A stretch of 64,000 nucleotides of DNA from Victivallis lenta. Lineage in GTDB: Bacteria > Verrucomicrobiota > Lentisphaeria > Victivallales > Victivallaceae. The stretch covers positions 124,001 to 188,000 of the forward strand of contig NZ_VUNS01000006.1 of assembly GCF_009695545.1 (NCBI RefSeq). Reading direction: 5' to 3'. Every line of letters starts with the position of its first letter. The stretch's first letter is position 1. Below are positions 16,988 through 25,863 of the stretch, in pieces. Position numbers and translations under genes: made by a program. A model generated the notes under the pieces. That model made no database searches. It saw nothing but the letters and a program-made list of their open reading frames with translations, and was not told the DNA's origin.

Positions 16988-17644
16988 ATGGCAAGGAATC
17001 ATTATGCGGTGCTCGGGCTCGGCTCGTTCGGGGCGAAGCTGGCGGTCGCCCTCGCCAGGGCGGGCAACACGGTTCTGGTGGTGGATATCGACCAGCAGCG
17101 GGTGGACGACCTGCGCGACAAGGTGACCGAAGCGATCATCGCCGATGTCAGCAACGAGGAGGTCGTCCGCGAACTCAATGTGCGCAAATTCGATGCGGTG
17201 ATTCTCGGCATGAGTTCGCACTTCGAGGACCAGGTGCTGGCGCTGACGCTGCTGAAGCAGGAGGGTGTCCGCAAGGTCATCGTCAAGGCGAATACGACGA
17301 TTCAGGAGCGGATTCTGTTCCGGCTCGGCGCTGACGAGGTGTTCCAGCCCGAGCAGGATGTGGCCGAACGGCTCGCCCGGCGGCTGACCATGGACAACAT
17401 CACCGACCTGTTTGAATTCAAAGGTTCCGCGATCGCGGAGGTTACGGTGCCGGAGCAGCTCTCCGGCCAGTCGCTGCGCCAGCTGGACCTGCGCAACCGT
17501 TTCAACGTGACCGTCCTGCTGATGCGCAAGCCGGGCGGCTCGGCGGAGACGGTCATGACCCCGGACACCCTGCTTGAAAAAGGCGACCAGCTCACCGTTT
17601 TCGGCAGTCAGAAATCGATTATCGAACTGTTCAAGGAGAAATGA
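16988..17644 (+). CDS. ktrA: Potassium channel regulatory RCK subunit, KtrA/TrkA family
   Basis: A 218-residue cytoplasmic protein with an N-terminal Rossmann RCK_N domain (GLGSFGAKLAVALARAG...VVDID nucleotide-binding motif) and a C-terminal RCK_C domain (about residues 135-218). It gates the KtrB-like channel encoded just upstream in response to ATP/ADP or cyclic-di-AMP. A single RCK unit per chain is the KtrA layout, unlike duplicated E. coli TrkA. Confidence 0.92.
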   Translation: MARNHYAVLGLGSFGAKLAVALARAGNTVLVVDIDQQRVDDLRDKVTEAIIADVSNEEVVRELNVRKFDAVILGMSSHFEDQVLALTLLKQEGVRKVIVKANTTIQERILFRLGADEVFQPEQDVAERLARRLTMDNITDLFEFKGSAIAEVTVPEQLSGQSLRQLDLRNRFNVTVLLMRKPGGSAETVMTPDTLLEKGDQLTVFGSQKSIIELFKEK

Positions 17645-17647
17645 AAA

Positions 17648-18079
17648 ATGGCTGAATGCATCTTCTGCAAGATCGTCAAGGGGGAAATCCCGTCGTTCAA
17701 GGTTTACGAGGATGAGCTTGTATATGCGTTTCTGGATATCGGCCCGATCAATTTCGGGCATACGCTGGTGATCCCGAAGGAGCACCACGAGTCCTCCGCC
17801 ACGATTCCGGAGGAGACGGCCGGGCGCATGTTCCGCATCGGCGCCCGCATCGGCGTGGCGCTCAAGCGTGAACTCGACTTCGAGGCGTTCAATCTGCATC
17901 TGGCCGACGGCACCGCGGCGGGGCAGGTGGTCATGCACGCCCATCTGCACGTGATTCCGCGCGGCGTCGAGGACGGCTTTCACTGGAACTGGCGGCAGCT
18001 GCGTTACGAGGACGGCCGGGCGGCCGACTGCGCGGAGAAGATCGCGAAGCGCCTTGCCGCGGCGGCGAAACAGGCCTGA
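17648..18079 (+). CDS. HIT family nucleotide hydrolase
   Basis: A 143-residue histidine-triad protein. The N-terminal CIFCKIVKGEIPS and the active-site HAHLHVIP (H-x-H-x-H) are diagnostic of the HINT/PKCI branch, which hydrolyses nucleoside phosphoramidates and related adenylates. It starts three bases after ktrA. The two Cys near the N terminus may bind zinc as in some HIT proteins. Confidence 0.93.
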   Translation: MAECIFCKIVKGEIPSFKVYEDELVYAFLDIGPINFGHTLVIPKEHHESSATIPEETAGRMFRIGARIGVALKRELDFEAFNLHLADGTAAGQVVMHAHLHVIPRGVEDGFHWNWRQLRYEDGRAADCAEKIAKRLAAAAKQA

Positions 18080-18094
18080 CGGCAGGAGGTGCGT

Positions 18095-18736
18095 ATGCGG
18101 AGCGCGTGTTTGACGATGGCGGCGCTGCTGCTGGCGCTGCTGCCTTTCGCGGCGAAGGGCGACCGGCTCGACACGCTGGTCGCCCAGCTGGACCGTCTCG
18201 AACCGGCTTTCTGGAAGGCGCTGGCGATGAAATCCGATTCGGACTACCGCCGCGATGTGGAGAAACAGCTCAGCGAGACCGTTGCGACGGCCCGCGAAGT
18301 GCAGAAAGTCGCGTCGCGTTACGGCAGCCGTCACCCGAACATCACGACCGAGCTGAACAAAATCCGCACCATTTTTCAGGAGGTCGAGCCGTTTTCCGCC
18401 CAGAATTACCGCTTCGGCTTCAAATACACTTCCCTGCGCGATTACGAGCAGCAGTTCCGCAAAGACCAGCCGGAGATGAGGAAGAAGCGCGAGAAGCCGA
18501 CCATGGCGAATGTCAGGATCGCCGATTACGAACGGTGGCTGGACGAGGTCATGCGCGACAATGTGAACCGGGTCCGCCGTCAGCGCGGCGGCAGCAGCGG
18601 CAGCGGCAGCGGCGGCGGCGAGAAATCCGACGAGGCGATGAAGGCGCGTACCGTCACCTTCTTTCATGCCGTTGCGACGATCCGCCTGACGCTGATGAAA
18701 TACCGGCAGGAGGGCAGGCCCGACTTTCCGGAATAA
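18095..18736 (+). CDS. Secreted protein with Gly/Ser linker, unknown
   Basis: A 213-residue protein with a signal peptide (cleavage near AAKG), a helical charged body and a low-complexity linker GGSSGSGSGGG at about residues 167-177, followed by a short C-terminal helix. ATG 18095 is chosen because AGGAGG sits five bases upstream; an in-frame GTG two codons earlier overlaps that site. Last gene of the hisE operon. No family recognised. Confidence 0.7.
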   Translation: MRSACLTMAALLLALLPFAAKGDRLDTLVAQLDRLEPAFWKALAMKSDSDYRRDVEKQLSETVATAREVQKVASRYGSRHPNITTELNKIRTIFQEVEPFSAQNYRFGFKYTSLRDYEQQFRKDQPEMRKKREKPTMANVRIADYERWLDEVMRDNVNRVRRQRGGSSGSGSGGGEKSDEAMKARTVTFFHAVATIRLTLMKYRQEGRPDFPE

Positions 18737-18752
18737 CGGTGTCCGCCGGACG

Positions 18753-18995
18753 CTATCTGGATTTGCGGACGAGAAGCAGCATCATCAGCGCGACGATGAC
18801 GGCGGCCGCAAAACCGGCCTGCTCGTTGTAGAAATAGCCGCAGGCGCCGCCCGCGATGGCGGCGGGCAGGAAGATCAGCATCAGAGTGAAGATGCAGCCG
18901 GCGATCTTGATGCCGAGCGTGATGATGATGACCAGGGTCAGCGCCGCGCCGGCGGCGAGCAGCACGGTCGTCGCGTCGATTGTCTGTAAGTCCAT
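18753..18995 (-). CDS. Small three-helix membrane protein
   Basis: An 80-residue, almost wholly hydrophobic protein with about three membrane helices and a basic end (LLVRKSR). It converges on the preceding operon. A GGGACGA stretch just upstream of the ATG could be the ribosome site. No family recognised; coding is supported by composition and absence of a competing gene. Confidence 0.5.
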   Translation of the reverse strand: MDLQTIDATTVLLAAGAALTLVIIITLGIKIAGCIFTLMLIFLPAAIAGGACGYFYNEQAGFAAAVIVALMMLLLVRKSR

Positions 18996-19072
18996 TCGTC
19001 CCGTTTTATGTTGCGGATTTCAGTCAGAGACTTACTATACCGCGTCAAACGCCGTTCCGCAAGCGGCGAATC

Positions 19073-19555
19073 TCAGATCGTCGCCCATATCGCGGTGACC
19101 AGGTCGATATAGACCCAGCTCTGAGCCGCCATTGCCGGGACGATCAGCAGGGCCGGGTACCGGACCGGCCGGAGGGGAGGCCGGAAACTCAGTCCCGCCA
19201 TCACCAGAGCGGTCAGGAGGGTGCCGAGCAGTGCCAGCAGCGTCAGCTGGAGATCGAAGAGGCCGCAGCCGGGAATGAAGTTCAGGCCGAATGACATCAG
19301 AAATGTGAAATAAACCGTGATTACGAGCGTCAGGAGCGCATTCGCCGCAGTTCTGGCCGGCGGTTCCGAGCGGACGGCGGCGATTCCGGCCGCAATCATT
19401 CCGAGGTAGGCCGGAATCGAGTGAAGCGCCATGACCCAGACCGGCCAGCCGGCAGGATTGAGGCGCCCGACCGGGCCGGGCAGAAAGAAGAAGAGCGGAA
19501 GAATTGCCGCTGTCGCGGCGATTGTGAGCGGCGCTGTCTGCCTGGACGTTGTCAT
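19073..19555 (-). CDS. Four-to-five-helix membrane protein, unknown
   Basis: A 160-residue hydrophobic protein (MTTSRQTAPLTIAATAAILP...) with evenly spaced membrane helices. The start at 19555 overlaps the stop of the Sel1-repeat gene (ATGA), so the two are translationally coupled. No motif recognised. Confidence 0.6.
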   Translation of the reverse strand: MTTSRQTAPLTIAATAAILPLFFFLPGPVGRLNPAGWPVWVMALHSIPAYLGMIAAGIAAVRSEPPARTAANALLTLVITVYFTFLMSFGLNFIPGCGLFDLQLTLLALLGTLLTALVMAGLSFRPPLRPVRYPALLIVPAMAAQSWVYIDLVTAIWATI

Positions 19556-20871
19556 TCCGTTTTTTCTCCCATTCTGCTTTGAAAGCGTTTGCTTCTGAGC
19601 AGCCGCCGGGCGCAGCCGAGCTTTTTCCGGGCGGCTTCGAGGTGAAATCCGGCTGCGGCGGGGTCGGGGGAGCCGTCGAGTCCGAACAGCCGGATGCGGC
19701 CGAGCCGGTAGTGGGAGTACGGGTCTTGGGGATCGATTTCGAGAACGCGGGTGAAGTATGCGGCAGCCTTCCGGCAATCGCCTGCCTGCTGTGCGAGGAG
19801 CCCGAGATTGTAAAGCGCATCGTCGTCGTCCGGATTGGCGGCGACCGCTTTTTCAAGCCAGTATTCCGCCCGTTCCGGATTCTTCTCCGTCCCGATGCCT
19901 TTCAGATACATATAACCCAGATCGTTCAGATTTTTGCTGTAACCGTGCGTGAAAGCATATTTGGTCCATAAGAATGATTTGCGCAGATTCCGTTTCACGC
20001 CGCGGCCGCTGTAATAGGCAACCGAGAGATTGTAGGCGGCATGCACGTCTCGGAATTTCAGAAAATAATTCCGGTTCCATTCGAATGATTTCCGGTATGA
20101 CTTGCGCACTCCGCCCCAGCCTTCATAGTAAAAGTACGCTATTTTGCCGCAGGCCCAGTGATCGCCCAGCTCAAGTGCGCGCCGGTAAAGGGAGAGCGCT
20201 TTTCTGCGGTCTTGCCGGACGCCGCGGCCGTGTTCATAGGAGCAGCCGAGGTTGTAGGTCGCCATGTCATGTCCCTGAGCCGCGGCGATCCGGTAATATT
20301 TGACCGCCAGCCGGTGATTCACCGGGACTCCTTTGCCGAAATCATAATGAACTGCCAGGTTGTAACACGCTTCACAATCTCCTTCGTCGGCCAGCTTCCG
20401 GTAGAGCTGAGCTGCTTCGGCGAGCTGTTCCGCAGTCGGGGAGGGGAGAAGATCGGACAGCAGGTAGCCCAGATCGAAAATCGCTTCGCGGTGGCCGCCG
20501 GCAATCGCCAGCCGGTACCAGCGTTCGGCTTCCGCAAGCCCGGCACCCGGAATCTCTCCCCGTTCGCAGGCTTTGCCGCAGTTGCGCTGCGCGTATTCAT
20601 CGCCCGCTTCTGCTGCGCGGGACAGCAGTTCCAGCCCGGCTTTGAGATCGGCCGGACCGCCTTCTCCGTTCTTCAGCATAAGGCCGAGGTTGTTCATTGC
20701 GGTGAGATTGCCCTGCTCCGCGGCGCGCCGGTACCACTCTCGGGCAGCCGCTTTATCGCATTCGGTTTCGTCGTCTCCGAAATCGAGTTTGCAGCCAAGA
20801 CGGCATTGGGCTTCGGCATCCCCGCTTTTTGCCTGCCGCATCAGCTCTTTCCAACCGGTTTCCTGATCCAT
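19552..20871 (-). CDS. Sel1-repeat/TPR protein
   Basis: A 439-residue protein built of Sel1-like repeats (for example EAQCRLGCKLDFGDDETECDK, TAMNNLGLMLKNGEGG, MATYNLGCSYEHGRGVRQD) ending in a TPR unit (DDALYNLGLLAQQAGDCRKAAAYF). Such solenoids are protein-protein interaction scaffolds. There is no signal peptide, so it is probably cytoplasmic. GGAGGG seven bases before 20871 supports this start over an in-frame ATG six codons earlier. Confidence 0.85.
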   Translation of the reverse strand: MDQETGWKELMRQAKSGDAEAQCRLGCKLDFGDDETECDKAAAREWYRRAAEQGNLTAMNNLGLMLKNGEGGPADLKAGLELLSRAAEAGDEYAQRNCGKACERGEIPGAGLAEAERWYRLAIAGGHREAIFDLGYLLSDLLPSPTAEQLAEAAQLYRKLADEGDCEACYNLAVHYDFGKGVPVNHRLAVKYYRIAAAQGHDMATYNLGCSYEHGRGVRQDRRKALSLYRRALELGDHWACGKIAYFYYEGWGGVRKSYRKSFEWNRNYFLKFRDVHAAYNLSVAYYSGRGVKRNLRKSFLWTKYAFTHGYSKNLNDLGYMYLKGIGTEKNPERAEYWLEKAVAANPDDDDALYNLGLLAQQAGDCRKAAAYFTRVLEIDPQDPYSHYRLGRIRLFGLDGSPDPAAAGFHLEAARKKLGCARRLLRSKRFQSRMGEKTE

Positions 20872-20913
20872 TTTCGAACCCTCCTGCAATTATGACGCCC
20901 GGCTGCCGGTTTT

Positions 20914-20942
20914 CTTAGCGCTTATCCCTAATAAGCTCTAAG
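20914..20942. other. Stem-loop between Sel1 and amidohydrolase genes
   Basis: CTTAG-C-GCTTAT, loop CCCTA, ATAAGC-T-CTAAG: eleven pairs with one mismatch. It lies between the amidohydrolase stop and the Sel1 start, both minus strand. There is no T-run on the minus strand, so it may be a weak terminator or an operator for the Sel1 gene. Confidence 0.45.
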
Positions 20943-20962
20943 CGCTTTTGCGGGATGCAGCG

Positions 20963-21751
20963 TTACGGGAGGCGGAGGAGCTCCGCGGCGTTCCGGTGGA
21001 AAATCTGCTCCTGCTCGGCGGGAGAGAGCGGCAGCGAACGGATGAAGCCGAGCTGCTCTTTCTGGCCGTACCACGGAGAGTCGGTGCCGAAGAGGATGCG
21101 TCCGGCGCCGTGGGCGCGAATGATCCGGAGCAGCCGGTCGGCTTCGATATAGTCCGGGGAGGCCATGGCCAGATCCAGATAGACCGGCAGCCCGGTCAGG
21201 TATTTTTCGACGTCATCCCACATGGCAAGTCCGCCGAGGTGGGCGAGAATGAGCTTGACCCCGGGGAAGCGACGGTGAAATTCCGCGAGTTTTTCCGGGG
21301 TGCCCCGGCAGGGGGAATCGAACATCGCATCCCATCCGGCGTGGGTCACGACGAAGAGCCCGAGTTCTTCGCAGCGCTCCCAGACCGGGAACAGCCGCTC
21401 TTCGTCGAACCGGAAATGCTGGTATTCGGGGTGGACTTTGATGCCGGGGAGTCCGGCCGCCGCCACGGTTTCGATGGTCCGGAGCGGTTCCGGCTCGTCC
21501 GGATGAATGCCGCCGGTCATGATGAGCGGCCTCCGGTTTTCGCGCACGGCCCAGGCATTGATGTTCGTGCTGTTCCCGGGGGCGTTCACGACGGTCAGGC
21601 CGACCGCAAGATCGATTCCGGCCTCGCGCATCGACGCTTCGAGCCCGCTCCGGGTTCCGTCCGACCAGGCCGGAATTCTGGCCGCGCAGACCGCCAGCGC
21701 TTTGGCCGCCACTTTTTCGGGATAGAAATGTGCGTGAAAATCGATAACCAT
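20963..21751 (-). CDS. Amidohydrolase-2 / TIM-barrel metal-dependent hydrolase
   Basis: A 262-residue protein starting MVIDFHAHFYPEK, where HAH is the N-terminal metal-binding motif of the amidohydrolase superfamily. Later GIKVHPEYQHF, VVTHAGWDAMF and GRILFGTDSPW supply the typical strand-end His and Asp ligands. The substrate is not inferable; TatD-like and decarboxylase-type members share these motifs. ATG 21751 fits the family N terminus, though its ribosome site is weak. Confidence 0.85.
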   Translation of the reverse strand: MVIDFHAHFYPEKVAAKALAVCAARIPAWSDGTRSGLEASMREAGIDLAVGLTVVNAPGNSTNINAWAVRENRRPLIMTGGIHPDEPEPLRTIETVAAAGLPGIKVHPEYQHFRFDEERLFPVWERCEELGLFVVTHAGWDAMFDSPCRGTPEKLAEFHRRFPGVKLILAHLGGLAMWDDVEKYLTGLPVYLDLAMASPDYIEADRLLRIIRAHGAGRILFGTDSPWYGQKEQLGFIRSLPLSPAEQEQIFHRNAAELLRLP

Positions 21752-21820
21752 TTTAAATGAAAACGGACGGTTCCGGGAATTACCCCGAAGCCGCCCGCAG
21801 TGCATTAACCGGAACGTTTC

Positions 21821-22981
21821 TTATTTGACCGGTTCGTCCATCGGGGTCGCCGCGAGCTTCTGGAGCCATTCGACCTTCGGGAAATAGTCCTTGTAGTACG
21901 AGCGGATCAGGATCTCAAGCCCCTTCGTGCCGTACTCCCAGTCGAGGATCTTGTCTCCGAGCGCCTTGCGGACATTGCTCTGGTCGAAGACGATATCCGA
22001 CGAGAAATACGGGAAAAGGTCGCCGAGGAAGCGGCTCATGAGCTTGTTGTCCATGTTCGGCGAATCCTCGTTCGGGTCGATCGAAACCCCTTCGAGTCGC
22101 AACACGCCGCAGACCGCGTCCTGGATCTGGCGGGTGGTCAGCGGGCTTTCGCCGGTGACATGGTAGGCCCGGTTCTCCACAGGCTGCTGGAAAAGCGCCG
22201 TAATCGCCTCCTGCACATAATCGATCGGCACGAAATAGACATGCTCGGACGGGATCGTTGCGAAGTTGATGCCGAGATTGACCGGCTGGACGTGCGGAAC
22301 GCCGAGCTTCGAGCAGCGATGGCTCTTGAGCTTGCCGAGAAATTCGAGAATGCGGTAGAAAGCCAGCGGCTTGCGGATGCGCCCGTCCGAGCGGCGCCCG
22401 GTGATGATCGACGGCCGGTAGATCGAAAACGGGATTCCCGAATTCCGGACCAGCATTTCAGCCTTGTACTTGCTCTCTTCATAGGGATTGTTGAAGCCGC
22501 TGTCGATCGGATTGTCCTCGATGGCGCGCCCGACCAGCCTGCCCGCGATATACGCGGTTCCGACATAATGGAGCTCCTTGACCTTGAGCAGCTTGGCAAG
22601 CTCGACGATGTTTTTGCTGCCCTGGTAATTGATGCGGAACGTCCGCCCGGTCGGGTCCTGTCCCAGATTCACGTCGGCCGCGCAGTGGAAGACCACGTTC
22701 ACGCCTTCGAGCAGCGGATTTTTCGCCATTTCAACCGGATCGAGGTCGACCACATCGCCTTCGATGACGCTGACCTTCGAGAGAATCCGGTCCGCAAGCT
22801 CGGGACAGCCGTCGAATTTGCATTCGTCGCGGATGATCTCCTCCGTCCTCTGCCGGGCGCTCTTTACGGCACTTTTGCGGGCAAGGCAGACAAACTCGCA
22901 ATCCTGCCGTTCACGGAGCAGCGCAACGACAAAGGCGCTGCCGACGAGACCGGTGATGCCGGTCAGAAAAATTTTCTTCAT
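21821..22981 (-). CDS. Extended SDR, thioester-reductase-like NAD(P)-binding protein
   Basis: A 386-residue protein with the Rossmann start KKIFLTGITGLVGSAFVVALL (TGxxGxxG) and NAD_binding_4 features: VIEGDVVDL, VVFHCAADVNLG and an active-site region YIAGR...NPYEESKYKAE (Y-x3-K). This branch includes reductase domains acting on carrier-bound acyl thioesters and sterol/sugar-type SDRs. No carrier protein is nearby, so it stands alone. AGGGA lies upstream of ATG 22981. Confidence 0.8.
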   Translation of the reverse strand: MKKIFLTGITGLVGSAFVVALLRERQDCEFVCLARKSAVKSARQRTEEIIRDECKFDGCPELADRILSKVSVIEGDVVDLDPVEMAKNPLLEGVNVVFHCAADVNLGQDPTGRTFRINYQGSKNIVELAKLLKVKELHYVGTAYIAGRLVGRAIEDNPIDSGFNNPYEESKYKAEMLVRNSGIPFSIYRPSIITGRRSDGRIRKPLAFYRILEFLGKLKSHRCSKLGVPHVQPVNLGINFATIPSEHVYFVPIDYVQEAITALFQQPVENRAYHVTGESPLTTRQIQDAVCGVLRLEGVSIDPNEDSPNMDNKLMSRFLGDLFPYFSSDIVFDQSNVRKALGDKILDWEYGTKGLEILIRSYYKDYFPKVEWLQKLAATPMDEPVK

Positions 22982-23116
22982 AGTCCCTGGTTTTTTCGTT
23001 GTGACCCAATCGTTCAAAATAGCAAAATACGTTTAGACTATACACCTGAATCCGTGTGAATTCAAGCAGACCCCCTAAAAAAAGTCCCGAGATCGCCGTC
23101 AAAACCGGTTCGGGGC

Positions 23117-23155
23117 TTGATTTTGGAGGGCGCAAGGTCTATCTTATTACAATAA
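23117..23155 (+). promoter_or_regulatory. Predicted znuA promoter with palindromic box
   Basis: TTGATT, 17 bases, TATCTT, followed by TTATT-AC-AATAA (23144-23155), a 5-2-5 inverted repeat overlapping the -10 element. This position suits a Zur/Fur-type repressor, which would be expected for a zinc-uptake operon. The regulator assignment is inference. Confidence 0.45.
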
Positions 23156-23175
23156 CAGTTTGCCGGGGAGGGTAT

Positions 23176-24195
23176 ATGGGGTTACGAAAAATTCATCTGG
23201 CGATTCCGCTGCTCGCCGCGCTGATTCTGGCCGGCTGCGGGGAAGAGAAAAAATCCGCCGGCGACGGGCGGATGCCGGTTTACAGCGGGCTGCCGCCGGT
23301 CGCGTTTCTGGCCTCGGCCGTCGGCGGGGAGCGGGTCGACTCGCATTCGATGCTGCCCGAAGGGCGCAGCCCGCACGATTATTCGCCGGGCCCGCGCGAG
23401 GTTCGCGGCGTCGTGTCGTCCAGGCTCTTCTTCACGACCGGCATGAGTTTCGAGAATACGGTCAGCCGGGCGCTTGCGCCGGAGCGCACGCGCATTGTCG
23501 ATGTGAGCGCGGGCGTTGAGCGGATCCCGTTCGACGGCGTCGGCTGCGACGACCCGTCGCACCGCCACGAGGGGGCCGCCGTGCACGATCACGACTGCGG
23601 ACACAATCATAAGCACGGCGAAGTCTGCACGCACGATCACGACCGCGCCGGGGAGGCGCCCTGCGACGACTGCGCGAAGGACCACGCGCACGGCGCCAGC
23701 GATCCGCATGTCTGGCTTTCGGCGCACAACGCGGCGGTTATGGCGGAGAATATCGCAAAGGCGCTTTCCGAAGCCGATCCCGCCGGCGCCGCCGTCTACG
23801 CCGCGAATCTCGAGGCGCTCAAGCGGAAGCTGCGGGAGGGCGAGGAGTATGCGAAGCGGTCGCTCGCTCCGTATGCGGGGCGCGAATTTTATGTCTATCA
23901 CCCGGCTTTCGGGTATTTTGCGAAGATGGTCAATCTCCGGCAGGAGGCGATCGAACTCGGCGGCCGCGAGGCGACGCCGAAGCGCCTTTCGGAAATCATC
24001 CGGCGCGCGCTGGAGAACCGTGTCAGGGTCGTTTTCGTGCAGCCGCAGTTCAATCCGAACAGCGCCCGGGCGCTCGGCAATGCCATCGGCGGCAAGGTCG
24101 CGCCGCTTGACGCGCTCGCCGCGGACATCCCCGCCAATATCCGCGCGATGACCGACGCCCTGATCGAAGGATTCGCATCCGAGGGGAGGAAATAG
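23176..24195 (+). CDS. znuA: Zinc ABC transporter substrate-binding lipoprotein
   Basis: A 339-residue ZnuA-type cluster A-I binding protein. A signal peptide ends in a lipobox (LILAGC). A long His/Asp/Cys-rich loop (about residues 132-178, with HDHDCGHNHKHGE and CTHDHD) precedes DPHVWLS, the metal-binding strand. The His-rich loop is a hallmark of zinc rather than manganese binding. GGGGAGGG precedes ATG 23176. It is followed after six bases by the ATPase gene. Confidence 0.93.
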   Translation: MGLRKIHLAIPLLAALILAGCGEEKKSAGDGRMPVYSGLPPVAFLASAVGGERVDSHSMLPEGRSPHDYSPGPREVRGVVSSRLFFTTGMSFENTVSRALAPERTRIVDVSAGVERIPFDGVGCDDPSHRHEGAAVHDHDCGHNHKHGEVCTHDHDRAGEAPCDDCAKDHAHGASDPHVWLSAHNAAVMAENIAKALSEADPAGAAVYAANLEALKRKLREGEEYAKRSLAPYAGREFYVYHPAFGYFAKMVNLRQEAIELGGREATPKRLSEIIRRALENRVRVVFVQPQFNPNSARALGNAIGGKVAPLDALAADIPANIRAMTDALIEGFASEGRK

Positions 24196-24201
24196 AACCC
24201 G

Positions 24202-24996
24202 ATGGCTTCCTCTCCGCAAATTATCGTTGAACTGTCGGATGTCTGGTTCGGTTACGAGCCGGGCGTCCCGGCGCTCGAAGGCGTGAATTTCAAAATCGAA
24301 CGCGGCCGCTCCGGCTGCATCGTCGGCCCGAACGGCGGCGGAAAAAGCACGCTGATGCGGCTGCTGCTCGGGCTCCTGACGCCGCAGAGGGGGAAAATCC
24401 GGGTTTTCGGCACGACTCCGGTTGCGGCGCGCCCGCATATCGGCTATATGCCGCAGTATCATCAGCTCGACGCGGCGTTTCCGGTCACGGTCTTCGAGGT
24501 CGTGCTGATGGGGCGTATGCGGAAGGGGTTCTGGGGGCGCTACGCCGCGGCCGACCGCGAGGCGGCGCGCAGGGCACTTGAGGAGATGGGGATTCCGGAG
24601 CTCGCGTCGCGCAGCTTCTCGGAGCTCTCCGGCGGCCAGCGCCAGCGGGTGCTGATCGCCCGGGCGCTGGCGAGCGAGCCGGAACTGCTGCTGCTCGACG
24701 AGCCGACCGCGAACATCGATCCCGGCGCCGAAGAGCAGTTCTACGCGACGCTCGATGTGCTGCGGAAGCGCATGACCGTCCTGACCGTGTCGCACGACCT
24801 CGGTTTCGTGAACCGCGAAATCGACCTTGTGATCTGTGTCAACCGGCGCGTGACGGTACACGAGGCCGCGGCCTTTTCCGCCGAGACGGCCAACGAGGTC
24901 TATCATCATCAGGTGAACCTGATCAAGCATGATCACGCCTGTTTCTGCAACTGCGAGCACCGCCGCACGGAGCCGGAGAGGGAGGACGCGAAATGA
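24202..24996 (+). CDS. znuC: Zinc ABC transporter ATPase
   Basis: A 264-residue ABC ATPase with Walker A GPNGGGKST, signature LSGGQRQR, Walker B LLLLDEPT and the switch His in TVSHD. The C-terminal tail is His/Cys-rich (HHQVNLIKHDHACFCNCEH), which could sense or bind zinc. It overlaps the permease gene by four bases. Confidence 0.92.
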   Translation: MASSPQIIVELSDVWFGYEPGVPALEGVNFKIERGRSGCIVGPNGGGKSTLMRLLLGLLTPQRGKIRVFGTTPVAARPHIGYMPQYHQLDAAFPVTVFEVVLMGRMRKGFWGRYAAADREAARRALEEMGIPELASRSFSELSGGQRQRVLIARALASEPELLLLDEPTANIDPGAEEQFYATLDVLRKRMTVLTVSHDLGFVNREIDLVICVNRRVTVHEAAAFSAETANEVYHHQVNLIKHDHACFCNCEHRRTEPEREDAK

Positions 24997-25832
24997 ACGT
25001 TTTCCAGGAGCTGCTGCGTCCGGAGATGAGCGTCTGGCGTTATGCGCTGATCATCGGGGCGCTTTCGAGTGTTTCGCTCGGCATCGTCGGGACGATGGTC
25101 GTGACGCGGCGGATCAGTTCGCTGGCCGGGGCCGCGTCGCATGCGGCGCTGGGCGGAATCGGCGTCGCGCTGTTCCTGCAGCAGATGCTGCTGCCGTGGT
25201 TTGCGCCGATGCTCGGCGCGGTGATCGGGTCGGTTTCGGCCGCGCTGGTGGTCGGCGTCGTGAATCTGTATGCGCGGGAGCGGGAAGACACGATCATCAA
25301 CGTGGTCTGGGCGCTCTGGATGTCGATCGGCCTGATTTTCCTGCACTGGACGAGCGGATATGTGGATCTCCAGGGGTATCTGTTCGGCAACATCCTGCTG
25401 GTGACCCGGACGGAGATCTATATGACGCTGGGGCTGGATCTGCTGATCCTCATCCCGACGCTGCTGTTTTACAACAACATCCTTGCGATGTCGTTCGACG
25501 GCACGTTCGCGGAACTGCGCGGGGTGCGCGTGAAGCTGATCTATTTCCTGCTGCTGGTCCTGACGGCGCTGGCGATCGTGCTGCTGATCAACGTGGTCGG
25601 CATCATTCTCGTCATTGCGCTTCTGACGCTGCCCGCGGCGACGGCGGGGTGTTTTACGCGCCACCTGTGGTCGATGATGCTGGGCGCGACGATTTTGAGC
25701 GGGGTGTTTCTGGTCGGCGGCCTGTTCGGCGGTTTCTGGATCGACCTGCCTTCCGGGCCGGTGATCGTGGTGCTGGCGGCGCTGGTCTATCTGTGCGGAC
25801 TCGGATTTACCGCGTGGCGGAAGCGCGGTTGA
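24993..25832 (+). CDS. znuB: Zinc ABC transporter permease
   Basis: A 279-residue ABC-3 family permease with about eight membrane helices. Typical segments are SSVSLGIVGTMVVTRRISSLAGAASHAALGG, which contains the coupling region, and LALLTLPAAT-like IALLTLPAATAG. It follows znuC with an ATGA overlap and completes the znuACB transporter. Confidence 0.92.
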   Translation: MNVFQELLRPEMSVWRYALIIGALSSVSLGIVGTMVVTRRISSLAGAASHAALGGIGVALFLQQMLLPWFAPMLGAVIGSVSAALVVGVVNLYAREREDTIINVVWALWMSIGLIFLHWTSGYVDLQGYLFGNILLVTRTEIYMTLGLDLLILIPTLLFYNNILAMSFDGTFAELRGVRVKLIYFLLLVLTALAIVLLINVVGIILVIALLTLPAATAGCFTRHLWSMMLGATILSGVFLVGGLFGGFWIDLPSGPVIVVLAALVYLCGLGFTAWRKRG

Positions 25833-25863
25833 GGATTTTTTTGAATTTCAGGGGGTGGTGCGA

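Noticed and set aside
15048-16994. 648-codon open frame opposite the LptE-like and KtrB genes
   Set aside because: It covers clear plus-strand genes, is full of Arg/Gln/Asp low complexity and shows no start signal or domain.
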